From Roseicyclus sp965662675 (lineage in GTDB: Bacteria; Pseudomonadota; Alphaproteobacteria; Rhodobacterales; Rhodobacteraceae), in assembly GCF_965662675.1 (NCBI RefSeq), contig NZ_CBFIIK010000005.1, positions 1 through 64,000 on the forward strand: a stretch of 64,000 nucleotides of DNA, in the 5' to 3' direction. Numbering within the stretch: the stretch's first letter is position 1; each line of letters starts with the position of its first letter. This document shows, in pieces, positions 34,309 through 42,929 of the stretch. Both the position numbers and the translations under genes were made by a program. Under the pieces are notes generated by a model. The model made no database searches. It saw only the letters and a list, made by a program, of their open reading frames with translations, and was not told the origin of the DNA.

Positions 34309-35271
34309 TCAAAGCAAAGCCGCGACGGCGAAAAACAGCGCAGGGATCAACCCCGTATCACGATTGGCGCGAAACAGCCGCAGGCAGATCGCGGGGTCAT
34401 CGATATCGAGCTGCTGCAATTGCCACAGCATGTGCCAGCCCATGCCCCAGACACCGGCCACCGCAACAACCAAGGCCAAGATCGACGCATCGCCCAACGC
34501 GACAAGCACCGCCAGACCAAGCAATCCAACCGTCGCGATGAGAAAGACGCGCAGCCATGCCCGCGTATGCTGTGCAAAAAGCCGCGCGGTCGATTTCACG
34601 CCGATCAAGGCGTCATCCTCGCGATCTTGATGGGCATAAATCGTATCGTAGAACAGCGTCCAGCTGATCCCGCCGAGATACAACAAGATCGCCGGCCAGC
34701 CGAGTTGGCCTGTTTGCGCGGTCCATAGCAGCAAAGCGCCCCAGTTGAAGGCAAGGCCCAGAAATACCTGCGGCCACCATGTGAAGCGCTTGGCGAAGGG
34801 ATAGATCGCCACCGTCAAAAGAGAGGCGATGCCCAAGACGATCGCGTTGAGGTTGAAGGTCAACAGGATCGCAAAGGCCACCAGCGCTTGGGCCACCAGC
34901 CAGACCAAGGCTTGCGTGACGCTGACCTGACCCGATGGGATCGGCCGCGACCGCGTGCGCGCCACCGACCCGTCGATATGGCGGTCGGTGATGTCGTTCC
35001 ATGTGCAGCCTGCACCGCGCATCAAGAAAGCCCCGATGGCCGCGCCCGCGAACAGCCAAAGCTCGCTTGGACCAAGCCCGGCGTCCCCCGACGCTGCCGC
35101 TAGGAAAACCGCCCACCAGCAGGGCAAAAGCAACAGCCATGTCCCGATCGGGCGATCGGCGCGGCTGAGCCGCAGATAGGGCCGCGTGGCGGGAGGGGCC
35201 AAGCGGTCGACCCAATTGCCCTGCACCGCATCGGCCACCTGACCCTCTGGTGTTTCGCTGGCCTCGCTCAT
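34309..35271 (-). CDS. ubiA: 4-hydroxybenzoate polyprenyltransferase
   Basis: A 320-residue membrane prenyltransferase with about nine helices. The two Asp-rich motifs are present: NDITDRHIDG near residue 92, and DTIYAHQDREDD near residue 210. It attaches the polyprenyl chain to 4-hydroxybenzoate in ubiquinone synthesis. The ATG at 35271 was chosen over far upstream starts, which overlap the divergent rsmE gene. Divergent from rsmE by 12 bases, a conserved arrangement. Confidence 0.93.
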   Translation of the reverse strand: MSEASETPEGQVADAVQGNWVDRLAPPATRPYLRLSRADRPIGTWLLLLPCWWAVFLAAASGDAGLGPSELWLFAGAAIGAFLMRGAGCTWNDITDRHIDGSVARTRSRPIPSGQVSVTQALVWLVAQALVAFAILLTFNLNAIVLGIASLLTVAIYPFAKRFTWWPQVFLGLAFNWGALLLWTAQTGQLGWPAILLYLGGISWTLFYDTIYAHQDREDDALIGVKSTARLFAQHTRAWLRVFLIATVGLLGLAVLVALGDASILALVVAVAGVWGMGWHMLWQLQQLDIDDPAICLRLFRANRDTGLIPALFFAVAALL

Positions 35272-35283
35272 AGTCTTTGCCCC

Positions 35284-36027
35284 ATGTCGGACCGTCCCAA
35301 GATACGTCTCTATGTAGACCACGCCTTGCAGCCGGGGCAAACGGTCGCGCTGTCGCGGGAGCAGGCCAATTACCTGTTCAACGTCATGCGGTTGGGGCAG
35401 GGCGCCGAAGTGGCACTGTTCAATGGCCGCGACGGCGAATGGCGCGCCATCGTGGCCGAGGCGGGCAAGCGCGGCGGCAGCCTTGTCTGCGATGTGCAAA
35501 CCGCGCCCTTGATGCTGCCACCCGACCTGTGGCTGTTGTTCGCGCCGATCAAAAAAGCGCGCACCGATTTCATCGTAGAGAAAGCGACCGAGATGGGGGT
35601 CGCGCGCATCATTCCGGTGCAGACGGATTTCACCAATGCCGAACGTATCCGCCAAGACCGGCTACAGGCCCATGCCATCGAGGCCGCCGAGCAATGCGGC
35701 GGCACCTTCGTGCCCGAGGTCACGGATTTGCAGCGTCTCGACCGGCTGCTGTCGGACTGGCCCGATGGGCGGCGCTTGATCTTTGCCGATGAAGACGCGG
35801 TTGGCCGCGCCGCGCCCTTGCCCGACGGGGCCGCAACCGATGCCTTGCCCGGGGGCTGGGCCATTCTGATCGGTCCCGAAGGCGGCTTTTCCACGGCCGA
35901 GCGCGACCGCCTGCGCGCGCTGCCCTTCGTCACGGCCATTTCCCTTGGTCCCCGCATTTTGCGCGCGGATACCGCCGCCGTGGCCGCGCTGACACTGTTT
36001 CAGGCCCGCTTGGGGGATTGGCGGTGA
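35284..36027 (+). CDS. rsmE: 16S rRNA m3U1498 methyltransferase
   Basis: A 247-residue SPOUT-family methyltransferase. An N-terminal PUA-like domain (HALQPGQTVALSREQANYL) precedes the knotted SAM-binding domain with ILIGPEGGFSTAE and LGPRILRADTAAVAAL. It methylates U1498 of 16S rRNA. The stop overlaps the next start (GTGA). Confidence 0.93.
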   Translation: MSDRPKIRLYVDHALQPGQTVALSREQANYLFNVMRLGQGAEVALFNGRDGEWRAIVAEAGKRGGSLVCDVQTAPLMLPPDLWLLFAPIKKARTDFIVEKATEMGVARIIPVQTDFTNAERIRQDRLQAHAIEAAEQCGGTFVPEVTDLQRLDRLLSDWPDGRRLIFADEDAVGRAAPLPDGAATDALPGGWAILIGPEGGFSTAERDRLRALPFVTAISLGPRILRADTAAVAALTLFQARLGDWR

Positions 36028-36545
36028 TCGGGTTTCTTCGGCCCGAAGTCGCACGCCTTCTGCGCCGCTGGGCCGAGGTGATCGCGGCAGCCCTTGTGCT
36101 GGCGCTGGGCTTGTGGATCGCGGCGCGCCCCGGCCCGGTGGTGCAGGGTTTCGGCTATGTGCTGGCCGTTTTGGCGGCGCTCGCGCTGATCCCTGCGGTG
36201 CGGCGCGCCCGTTTCGCCAGCGCAGGCGACGGGCCCGGTGTCGTACAAGTGATCGAGGGGCGCATTCTCTACATGGGCCCGGTCACCGGCGGCGCGATCT
36301 CGCTTGCCGAACTGACCGAGCTTGCCCTCAGGCGCGACCATGCGGGTGCGGCTGTCTGGGTTCTGCGCGAAGCGGGACAGGATTTGGAGGTGCCGGTCGA
36401 TGCAACGGGGGCGGATGCGCTTTTCGATGCCTTCACGACCCTGCCGGGTCTTGGCGGCCAACGCTTGTTGGCGGCGCGCCATGGTATGGCCTTGGGCGAA
36501 CAGCGACTTTGGCGGCGCGTGGGCGTTCCGGCCTTGACACAGTAG
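36024..36545 (+). CDS. Two-helix membrane protein of unknown function
   Basis: A 173-residue protein with two N-terminal transmembrane helices (about residues 18-60, VIAAALVLALGLWIAA and YVLAVLAALALIPAV) and a soluble C-terminal domain (YMGPVTGGAISLAELTELAL). The GTG at 36024 overlaps the rsmE stop; a TTG at 36018 is an alternative. Conserved beside rsmE and gshA in relatives as far as I can recall. No recognised function. Confidence 0.7.
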   Translation: MIGFLRPEVARLLRRWAEVIAAALVLALGLWIAARPGPVVQGFGYVLAVLAALALIPAVRRARFASAGDGPGVVQVIEGRILYMGPVTGGAISLAELTELALRRDHAGAAVWVLREAGQDLEVPVDATGADALFDAFTTLPGLGGQRLLAARHGMALGEQRLWRRVGVPALTQ

Positions 36546-36600
36546 CCCCATCGGGCCACCTCTCGGCGCGAGACTGCCCCGAGCGCGGAAGAAGAACACG

Positions 36601-37971
36601 ATGTCCATCCCCCAGTCCGGCGGCGGCCCGATCGAACATCATGACCAATTGGCCGAATATCTCGCCTCGGGCTGCAAGCCCAAGGATCAGTGGCGTATCG
36701 GCACCGAGCATGAGAAATTCGGCTATTGCCGCGATACGCTCGCGCCTTTGCCCTATGACGGCCCGCGCTCGATCAAGGCGGTGCTGGAGGGGATGCAGGC
36801 CAAGTTCGGCTGGACGCCCGTGTTCGAGGGCGGCAACATCATCGGTCTGACCAAGGATGGCGCGAATGTCAGCCTCGAGCCGGGCGGGCAGTTGGAGTTG
36901 TCGGGCGCACCGCTCGAGACGATCCACCAGACCTGCGACGAGGTGAACGCGCATCTGCGCGAAGTACGCGAAGTGGCCGACCGGATCGGCGTGGAATTCA
37001 TCGGACTTGGGGCCGCCCCGATCTGGCGGCATGAAGACATGCCCTTGATGCCCAAGGGGCGCTACAAGCTGATGGATGGCTATATGCAATCGGTCGGCAC
37101 CATGGGCACCACGATGATGCGTCGCACCTGCACGGTGCAGGTCAATCTCGATTTCGGCTCCGAGGCCGATATGGTTCAGAAAATGCGCGTGGCCTTGGCG
37201 CTTCAGCCGGTCGCCACCGCACTCTTCGCCAATTCGCCCTTCCTCGACGGCAAGCCCAACGGGCATAAATCATGGCGTGCGCGCGTCTGGCGCGATCTTG
37301 ATCCCGCGCGCACCGGCATGCTGCCCTTCGTCTTCGAGGAGGGTTTCGGCTTCGAGGCTTGGGTGCAGTATGTCCTCGATGTGCCGATGTATTTCGTCTA
37401 TCGCGACGGCAAATACATCAACGCGTTGGGTCAGTCATTTCGTGACTTCCTCAAGGGGCAATTGCCCGCGCTTCCCGGCGAGATGCCGACATTGTCGGAT
37501 TGGGCCGATCACTTGACCACGGTGTTCCCCGAGGCGCGGGTCAAGAAGTATATCGAGATGCGCGGCGCCGATGGTGGCCCGTGGCGCCGGCTTTGCGCGC
37601 TGCCCGCATTCTGGGTGGGGCTGATGTATGATCAATCCGCCCTCGATGCGGCCTGGGATCTGGTCAAGGGCTGGGATGCCGAGACGCGCGATGCGTTGCG
37701 GGTCGCGGCCTCGGTCGATGGGTTGCAGGCCGTGGTGGGCGCGGTCCGCATGCATGACATCGCGCGCGAGGCTGTTGCCATCGCCGAGGCCGGGCTCAAG
37801 GCCCGGGCCTGCCCCGGTGCCGAAGGGCTGATCCCCGACGAGACGCATTTCCTGAATGCCCTAAAGGAAAGCATCGACACCGGCCGCGTGCCTGCCGATG
37901 AACTGCTTGCCCATTACCATGACGATTGGGCAGGCGATCTGACCCAGATCTACAACGCCTATCGCTACTGA
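36601..37971 (+). CDS. gshA: Glutamate-cysteine ligase (plant/alpha-proteobacterial type)
   Basis: A 456-residue class 2-type gamma-glutamylcysteine synthetase, the first step of glutathione synthesis. IGTEHEKFGYC near residue 36, GLTKDGANVSLEPGGQLELSG and MRRTCTVQVNLDFGSE are hallmarks of the alpha-proteobacterial/plant family. Full length. Ends one base before the convergent plsY stop. Confidence 0.95.
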   Translation: MSIPQSGGGPIEHHDQLAEYLASGCKPKDQWRIGTEHEKFGYCRDTLAPLPYDGPRSIKAVLEGMQAKFGWTPVFEGGNIIGLTKDGANVSLEPGGQLELSGAPLETIHQTCDEVNAHLREVREVADRIGVEFIGLGAAPIWRHEDMPLMPKGRYKLMDGYMQSVGTMGTTMMRRTCTVQVNLDFGSEADMVQKMRVALALQPVATALFANSPFLDGKPNGHKSWRARVWRDLDPARTGMLPFVFEEGFGFEAWVQYVLDVPMYFVYRDGKYINALGQSFRDFLKGQLPALPGEMPTLSDWADHLTTVFPEARVKKYIEMRGADGGPWRRLCALPAFWVGLMYDQSALDAAWDLVKGWDAETRDALRVAASVDGLQAVVGAVRMHDIAREAVAIAEAGLKARACPGAEGLIPDETHFLNALKESIDTGRVPADELLAHYHDDWAGDLTQIYNAYRY

Positions 37972-37972
37972 C

Positions 37973-38584
37973 CTATCGTTTCTTGCCGATGCGCGGCTCG
38001 GTCCCCGCCACTAGCCGGGCGATATTGGCCTGATGGCGCAACGCGATCAGCGCGGCCAGCGCGATGGCCAAGGCTGTGACCTGCGGCAATCCCAGCATCA
38101 GCGCCCAGAGCGGCGACAGCGCGGCTGCCACCAGCGCGGCGAGTGAAGAGATCCGGCTGACCGCTGCTACCGCCGCCCATGTCGCACAGGCGGCCAGACC
38201 GACGGGCCAAGCCAGCGCCAGAAGCGTGCCAAGGAAGGTCGCGACACCCTTGCCACCACGAAACCCCAGAAACACCGGGTAGCAATGGCCCAAGAAGGCG
38301 GTGAACGCCGCGATCTGGGCGGCATCCTCGCCAAGCAATTGGCGCGCAAGCAGCACCGCGACCCCGCCCTTGGCCGCATCCAGCACCAAGGTCAGAAAAG
38401 CCGCCAGCTTGTTGCCGGTGCGCAAGACGTTGGTGGCCCCGATATTGCCCGATCCGATCTGGCGCAGGTCGCCCAGCCGAAAAAGCCGCGCCATCACAAC
38501 GCCAAAGGGGATTGCGCCCAGCAAATAGGCCAAGCATGCCGCCAACCCCAAGAGCGCAACCGAGGTCTCGATCATGGGGATCAT
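37973..38584 (-). CDS. plsY: Acyl-phosphate:glycerol-3-phosphate acyltransferase
   Basis: A 203-residue polytopic membrane enzyme starting phospholipid synthesis, transferring an acyl group from acyl phosphate to glycerol 3-phosphate. Conserved loops are present: YLLGAIPFGVVMARL, GSGNIGATNVLRTGNK and GCRGGKGVATFLG-like (FRGGKGVAT). The start overlaps the dihydroorotase-like stop (ATGA). Last gene of the pyrB operon. Confidence 0.95.
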   Translation of the reverse strand: MIPMIETSVALLGLAACLAYLLGAIPFGVVMARLFRLGDLRQIGSGNIGATNVLRTGNKLAAFLTLVLDAAKGGVAVLLARQLLGEDAAQIAAFTAFLGHCYPVFLGFRGGKGVATFLGTLLALAWPVGLAACATWAAVAAVSRISSLAALVAAALSPLWALMLGLPQVTALAIALAALIALRHQANIARLVAGTEPRIGKKR

Positions 38585-39864
38585 GCAAGCGCGCCTTGCG
38601 CGCGGTCATAGACCACCGCGCCATCGACCCATGTGCGCAGCACACGCCCTTGCATGCGTTGTCCGTCGAAGGGGGTATTCTTCGACTTGGACTGCAATGC
38701 GAAACGGTCGAGAACATAGGGGATGTCGGGATCGAACATCACAAGATCGGCGGGTGTGCCGGGCGCAAGCCGCCCGCCCTGCAACCCGAAGCGCTGCGCC
38801 GGGTTCAGCGACAGCGCGCGGAACAATTCCGGCAAGCTGAGCGCCTCGGCGTGGTAGAGCCTGAGTGCGGCTGGCAAGAGTGTTTCAAGCCCGACCGCGC
38901 CCGAGGCCGCCGCCTCGAACGGAAGGCGCTTGCTCTCCTCGTCTTGCGGCGTGTGCATCGAACAGATGATGTCGATCAGCCCATCGCGGAGCGCGGCCAC
39001 CATCGCCGCGCGGTCATCCTCGTCGCGCAAGGGCGGCTTGACCTTGAAAAAGGTGCGGTAGTCGCCGACGTCGAAGGCGTTGAGTGTCAGGTGATGGATC
39101 GACACGCCAGCCGTGACATCAAGGCCCGCCGCTTTCGCACGCGCCAGCGCGGGCAGGGCTGTGGCGGTGGTGATCTGGTCGGCGTGATAGCGCACCCCCG
39201 TCATCTCGACCAAGGCCAGATCCCGCTCCAGCCCCATCCGCTCGGCCATCGGTGACACCGCCGGCAGCCCGCGCAGCGAGGCGAATTTGCCAGATGTCAC
39301 AGCGGCCCCGTCGCTCAGCCCTGGGTCTTGGGCATGGCCCACGATCAGCGCGCCCAAAGAGCGCGCATAGGTCATGCAGCGCGACAGCACTTTTGGATCG
39401 GCGGTAACGGCATCTCCGTCGGTGAAGGCCACGGCGCCTGCGTCGATCAAGAAACCGATCTCGGTCATCTCGCGCCCTTCACGGGCTTTGGTCAGGGCGG
39501 CCATGGGGCGCACCTTGACGGCTGCATCCTCTTGCGCGCGGCGGGTGACGAATTCCAGCACCTCGGGCGTGTCGATGGGGGTGGCGGTATCGGGCCGGGT
39601 GACCATCGTCGTGACCCCCCCGGCCGCGGCGGCCCGCCCCGCGGTGCGAAAGCTTTCCTTGTGCCGCTCGCCCGGTTCCCCGACCTTGACGCCGATGTCG
39701 ATGATGCCGGGCGCGATGCAGGCACCGCCGCAGTCGATGCCGCCCGCGCGTGGCCCCTCTCCGGTTTCCGCGATGCGCCCCCCCTCGATCCTGAGCCAAC
39801 CCAGCGTTTCCGTCCCCGCCTCGGGGTCGATCAGGCGCGCGTTTCTGAGAAGTGCGTTGGTCAT
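38581..39864 (-). CDS. Dihydroorotase-like protein, probably inactive (PyrC')
   Basis: A 427-residue amidohydrolase-fold protein resembling type I dihydroorotase. The zinc-binding DxHxH motif is replaced: D56-I-G58-V-K60. The later ATDHAPH stretch reads CSMHTPQ (residues 301-307), with M303 where the catalytic aspartate should be. H177 and the IHH near 257 remain. This is the pattern of PyrC' (pyrX), a non-catalytic homologue needed for aspartate transcarbamoylase assembly in Pseudomonas. It lies downstream of pyrB with one gene between. A true pyrC would be expected elsewhere in the genome. Confidence 0.85.
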   Translation of the reverse strand: MTNALLRNARLIDPEAGTETLGWLRIEGGRIAETGEGPRAGGIDCGGACIAPGIIDIGVKVGEPGERHKESFRTAGRAAAAGGVTTMVTRPDTATPIDTPEVLEFVTRRAQEDAAVKVRPMAALTKAREGREMTEIGFLIDAGAVAFTDGDAVTADPKVLSRCMTYARSLGALIVGHAQDPGLSDGAAVTSGKFASLRGLPAVSPMAERMGLERDLALVEMTGVRYHADQITTATALPALARAKAAGLDVTAGVSIHHLTLNAFDVGDYRTFFKVKPPLRDEDDRAAMVAALRDGLIDIICSMHTPQDEESKRLPFEAAASGAVGLETLLPAALRLYHAEALSLPELFRALSLNPAQRFGLQGGRLAPGTPADLVMFDPDIPYVLDRFALQSKSKNTPFDGQRMQGRVLRTWVDGAVVYDRAQGALA

Positions 39865-39936
39865 CTTATGCCGTCCATCCCGCCACGCGGTTGCTGCTTG
39901 TTGCGCCGTTTGGGCAAAATGGCGCCGTCATCCTCA

Positions 39937-40437
39937 TCACGACACCCACAAAAGGATCAGCGCAACCAGCGCAAGTCCCAAGATCAGCCAAGGCAGCGTG
40001 CCGAGGTGCCGAGGCATGATCACCGGCGCATCGTTCCCGCCCGTCAGGGTGTCCATCGTCGCCTTGGGCAAGGCGGCGCTGTGATCGGCCTGCGCCAAGG
40101 GCAAGCTCGCGATCAGTGTCAGCGCGGCGCCGGGCGCGAGGTCGCCCGACAGCGCCCGGCCCGGCACCAACAGCACCGACCCCTCCAGCGCATTCATCCG
40201 CCGCGCGGCATCGCTTGGAATATCCTCGGGGGCAAAGGCCAGATCGACATAATCGCTCAGCCGGAGATCCCCGATATCTTGTAGCGTAAACAGTTCGATC
40301 TCGTCGGTATCCACGCCCGCGCCCAACCAATCGGCCAAGGGCGGCAGCGTGGGCGTCACGCCTTGGGCGCGGGAGTGATGCGTGTGGCAGACATCCGTCT
40401 GTGCGTTGACCGCAAAGACAAAAAGCCGCTCGCTCAT
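39937..40437 (-). CDS. Unknown protein with C-terminal membrane anchor
   Basis: A 166-residue protein: a soluble N-terminal region (about residues 1-145) with no recognisable family, and a single C-terminal transmembrane helix (residues 149-165, LPWLILGLALVALILLWVS) ending the chain. Its ATG overlaps the pyrB stop (ATGA), so it is translated with pyrB. It sits between pyrB and the PyrC' gene, where Pseudomonas has the two directly joined. Function unknown. Confidence 0.7.
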   Translation of the reverse strand: MSERLFVFAVNAQTDVCHTHHSRAQGVTPTLPPLADWLGAGVDTDEIELFTLQDIGDLRLSDYVDLAFAPEDIPSDAARRMNALEGSVLLVPGRALSGDLAPGAALTLIASLPLAQADHSAALPKATMDTLTGGNDAPVIMPRHLGTLPWLILGLALVALILLWVS

Positions 40438-41375
40438 GCCGCCCGCCGCGCACGCAGGTTCTCGGCCAGAAGCGCCATCGCGGCCATGCGCACGGCTACG
40501 CCCATCTCGACCTGTTCCTGGATCACCGAGCGGTTGATGTCATCGGCGATGTTGCCGTCGATCTCGACCCCGCGGTTCATGGGCCCCGGATGCATCACGA
40601 TGGCGTCGGGCTTGGCATGTGCCAGCTTTTCGGCGTTCAGCCCGAAGCGGTGGAAATACTCGCGCTCCGACGGGATGAAGGCACCATCCATCCGCTCTTT
40701 CTGAAGCCTGAGCATCATCACCACATCGGCGTCTTTCAGCCCCTCGGCCATGTCGCCATAGACTTCGACCCCCCAATCACCCGCCCCTGAAGGGATCAGC
40801 GTGGGCGGCCCGATCAGGCGCACGCGGTTTTCCATCTTGCCCAAAAGGTGGATATTCGAGCGCGCGACGCGGCTGTGCGCAATATCCCCGCAGATCGCGA
40901 TGGTCAGCCGGTGCAAACGGCCCTTGGCCCGCCGGATCGTCAGCGCATCGAGTAGCGCTTGCGTGGGGTGTTCATGCCGCCCGTCGCCCGCATTCAGCAC
41001 GGCGCAATTCACCTTGTCGGCCAGCAGTTTGACCGCGCCGGAATGGGGGTGGCGCACGACCAGCAGATCGGGATGCATCGCGTTCAGCGTCAGCGCCGTG
41101 TCGATCAGCGTCTCGCCCTTTTTCAGCGAGGAAGCCGCCATCGCCATGTTCATCACATCGGCACCCAGCCGCTTGCCGGCGATCTCGAAACTGGCCTGCG
41201 TGCGGGTCGAGGCCTCGAAGAACATGTTGATCTGCGTCAGCCCCTTGAGGGGTTGGCCATGCTCGCGGCTGCCGCGCTCGGCCTCGGCATAGGCATTGGC
41301 GCGATCGAGAAGCGTCGTGATCTCCACCGGATGGAGGTCTTCTATCCCCAGAAGATGGGTCTGGCTGAATGTCAT
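40434..41375 (-). CDS. pyrB: Aspartate carbamoyltransferase catalytic subunit
   Basis: A 313-residue enzyme joining carbamoyl phosphate and aspartate, the committed step of pyrimidine synthesis. The carbamoyl-phosphate motif FFEASTRTQASFE is at residues 52-64, HPTQALLDALTI follows mid-protein, and HPGPMNRGVEID lies near the C-terminus. The start at 41375 begins MTFSQTH; a GTG/ATG 18 bases further up is less likely. First gene of the operon with 39937, 38581 and plsY. Confidence 0.95.
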   Translation of the reverse strand: MTFSQTHLLGIEDLHPVEITTLLDRANAYAEAERGSREHGQPLKGLTQINMFFEASTRTQASFEIAGKRLGADVMNMAMAASSLKKGETLIDTALTLNAMHPDLLVVRHPHSGAVKLLADKVNCAVLNAGDGRHEHPTQALLDALTIRRAKGRLHRLTIAICGDIAHSRVARSNIHLLGKMENRVRLIGPPTLIPSGAGDWGVEVYGDMAEGLKDADVVMMLRLQKERMDGAFIPSEREYFHRFGLNAEKLAHAKPDAIVMHPGPMNRGVEIDGNIADDINRSVIQEQVEMGVAVRMAAMALLAENLRARRAA

Positions 41376-41484
41376 CGCTCTGCCCCGGTGCATGACGCGT
41401 TTCCCGCTTATAAGTGCGGGTGGGGCAGGGCGGCAAGCTGTTCGGCTCTTCCATCGCGACGCCGGGCGGCATAACCTTGGGCTT

Positions 41485-42297
41485 ATGGATGATATGGGCT
41501 TTCACGACGCGCTTGCGATGCTCGACTGGCAGATAGAGCTGGGCGCGGATGAAGCGATTCTCGACGCGCCCGTCGACCGTTTCGCCTTGGCTGATCAAGC
41601 GCCCGCCACCGCCGCTGCCGCCATTGCGCCCAAAATGGGCGGCGCGGTTGCGCCGCCGCCCGTCGATGAGGCGCCCTTGGCGCCCGCTGTCGATGTGGTC
41701 GCTTTGGCCCAAGCCGCCGCTAGCGCCGCACAAGACCTGCCCGCGCTGCGCGCCGCAATGGAAGGGTTCGCGCATTGCCCGCTGCGCGAAACCGCGACAC
41801 GGCTGGTTTTTGCCGATGGCCTGCCGGGCGCGCGCGTGATGATCGTGGGCGAGGCGCCGGGGCGCGACGAGGAACAGCAAGGCAAGCCCTTCGTCGGTCA
41901 ATCGGGCCAGTTGCTCGACCGGATGTTGGCGGCCATCGGCCTTGACCGTGCCGCGACCGATCCGGCGCAGGCGGTCTATATCGCCAATGTTGTGCCGTGG
42001 CGCCCGCCACAAAACCGCAAGCCCGAGGCCGAGGAGCTGGCGATGATGGCCCCCTTCATGCGCCGCCACATCGCCTTGGCCGCGCCGGATCTGGTCGTGT
42101 TGATGGGCAATGCCGCCTGCGAGGCCTTGATCGGCCAAACCGGCATCACGCGGCTGCGCGGCGCTTGGGTCACGCTGGATGATCGCCCCGCGATCCCCAT
42201 GCTGCACCCCGCCTATCTGTTGCGCCGCCCACAGGAAAAAGCAGCGGCATGGGCGGATCTTTTGTCGCTCAATTCCCGGTTGAGGACGAAGACATGA
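41485..42297 (+). CDS. Uracil-DNA glycosylase, family 4-like, Fe-S cysteines mostly missing
   Basis: A 270-residue DNA-repair enzyme removing uracil from DNA. It has a 90-residue alanine/proline-rich N-terminal extension. Motif 1 is GEAPGRDEEQQGKPFVG (residues 122-138) and motif 2 is HPAYLLR (241-247), both family-4-like. The four cysteines that hold a [4Fe-4S] cluster in family 4 are mostly absent: only C98 remains, and W172 sits in the usual KCRPP position. The cluster is therefore unlikely. The ATG at 41485 follows a weak ribosome site. Its stop overlaps moaB. Confidence 0.85.
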   Translation: MDDMGFHDALAMLDWQIELGADEAILDAPVDRFALADQAPATAAAAIAPKMGGAVAPPPVDEAPLAPAVDVVALAQAAASAAQDLPALRAAMEGFAHCPLRETATRLVFADGLPGARVMIVGEAPGRDEEQQGKPFVGQSGQLLDRMLAAIGLDRAATDPAQAVYIANVVPWRPPQNRKPEAEELAMMAPFMRRHIALAAPDLVVLMGNAACEALIGQTGITRLRGAWVTLDDRPAIPMLHPAYLLRRPQEKAAAWADLLSLNSRLRTKT

Positions 42298-42836
42298 GCC
42301 GCATCGACGAAACCCGCCCCTTTCACCCCGTGCGCATCGCCGTTTTGGCGGTCTCGGACACCCGGAGCTTGGCCGAGGATAAATCCGGCGATCTCTTGGT
42401 CGAACGTCTGACGACGGCGGGCCATATTCTGGCTGCGCGCCACCTCCTGCGCGATGAGCGTGCCGCGATCGCCGATCAACTGCGCGCATGGGTGGCCGAT
42501 CCCGACATCGATGTGATCTTGACCACGGGCGGCACCGGCCTGACGGGCCGCGATGTCACGGTCGAGGCACATCGCGATGTCTATGAGAAAGAGATCGAGG
42601 CCTTTGCCACGGTCTTCACCATGATCTCGATGCAAAAGATCGGCACCTCGGCGGTGCAATCGCGCGCGACGGGCGGTGTGGCGGGTGGCACCTATCTGTT
42701 CGCGCTGCCGGGATCGAGCGGGGCCTGCCGCGATGCGTGGGATGAAATCCTGTGCTTCCAGCTTGATTATCGCCATAGGCCCTGCAACTTCGTGGAGATA
42801 TTGCCACGGTTGGACGAGCACCTGCGACGGAAATAG
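42294..42836 (+). CDS. moaB: Molybdenum cofactor protein B
   Basis: A 180-residue MoaB/Mog-family protein that adenylates molybdopterin. TTGGTGLTGRD is the characteristic TGGTG motif and LPGSSGACRDAWDEIL lies near the C-terminus. The ATG at 42294 overlaps the uracil-DNA glycosylase stop. Whether it is catalytic or an inactive MoaB-type homologue cannot be judged from sequence alone. Confidence 0.92.
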   Translation: MSRIDETRPFHPVRIAVLAVSDTRSLAEDKSGDLLVERLTTAGHILAARHLLRDERAAIADQLRAWVADPDIDVILTTGGTGLTGRDVTVEAHRDVYEKEIEAFATVFTMISMQKIGTSAVQSRATGGVAGGTYLFALPGSSGACRDAWDEILCFQLDYRHRPCNFVEILPRLDEHLRRK

Positions 42837-42929
42837 GTCGATGCTACGTGTAACCGCTGCAACGATGTTTTTTGCCCTGTCGGTTTTCGTGCCTATCTTA
42901 GCTCAAGCGACCCCTAAAGGCAGCCAATT

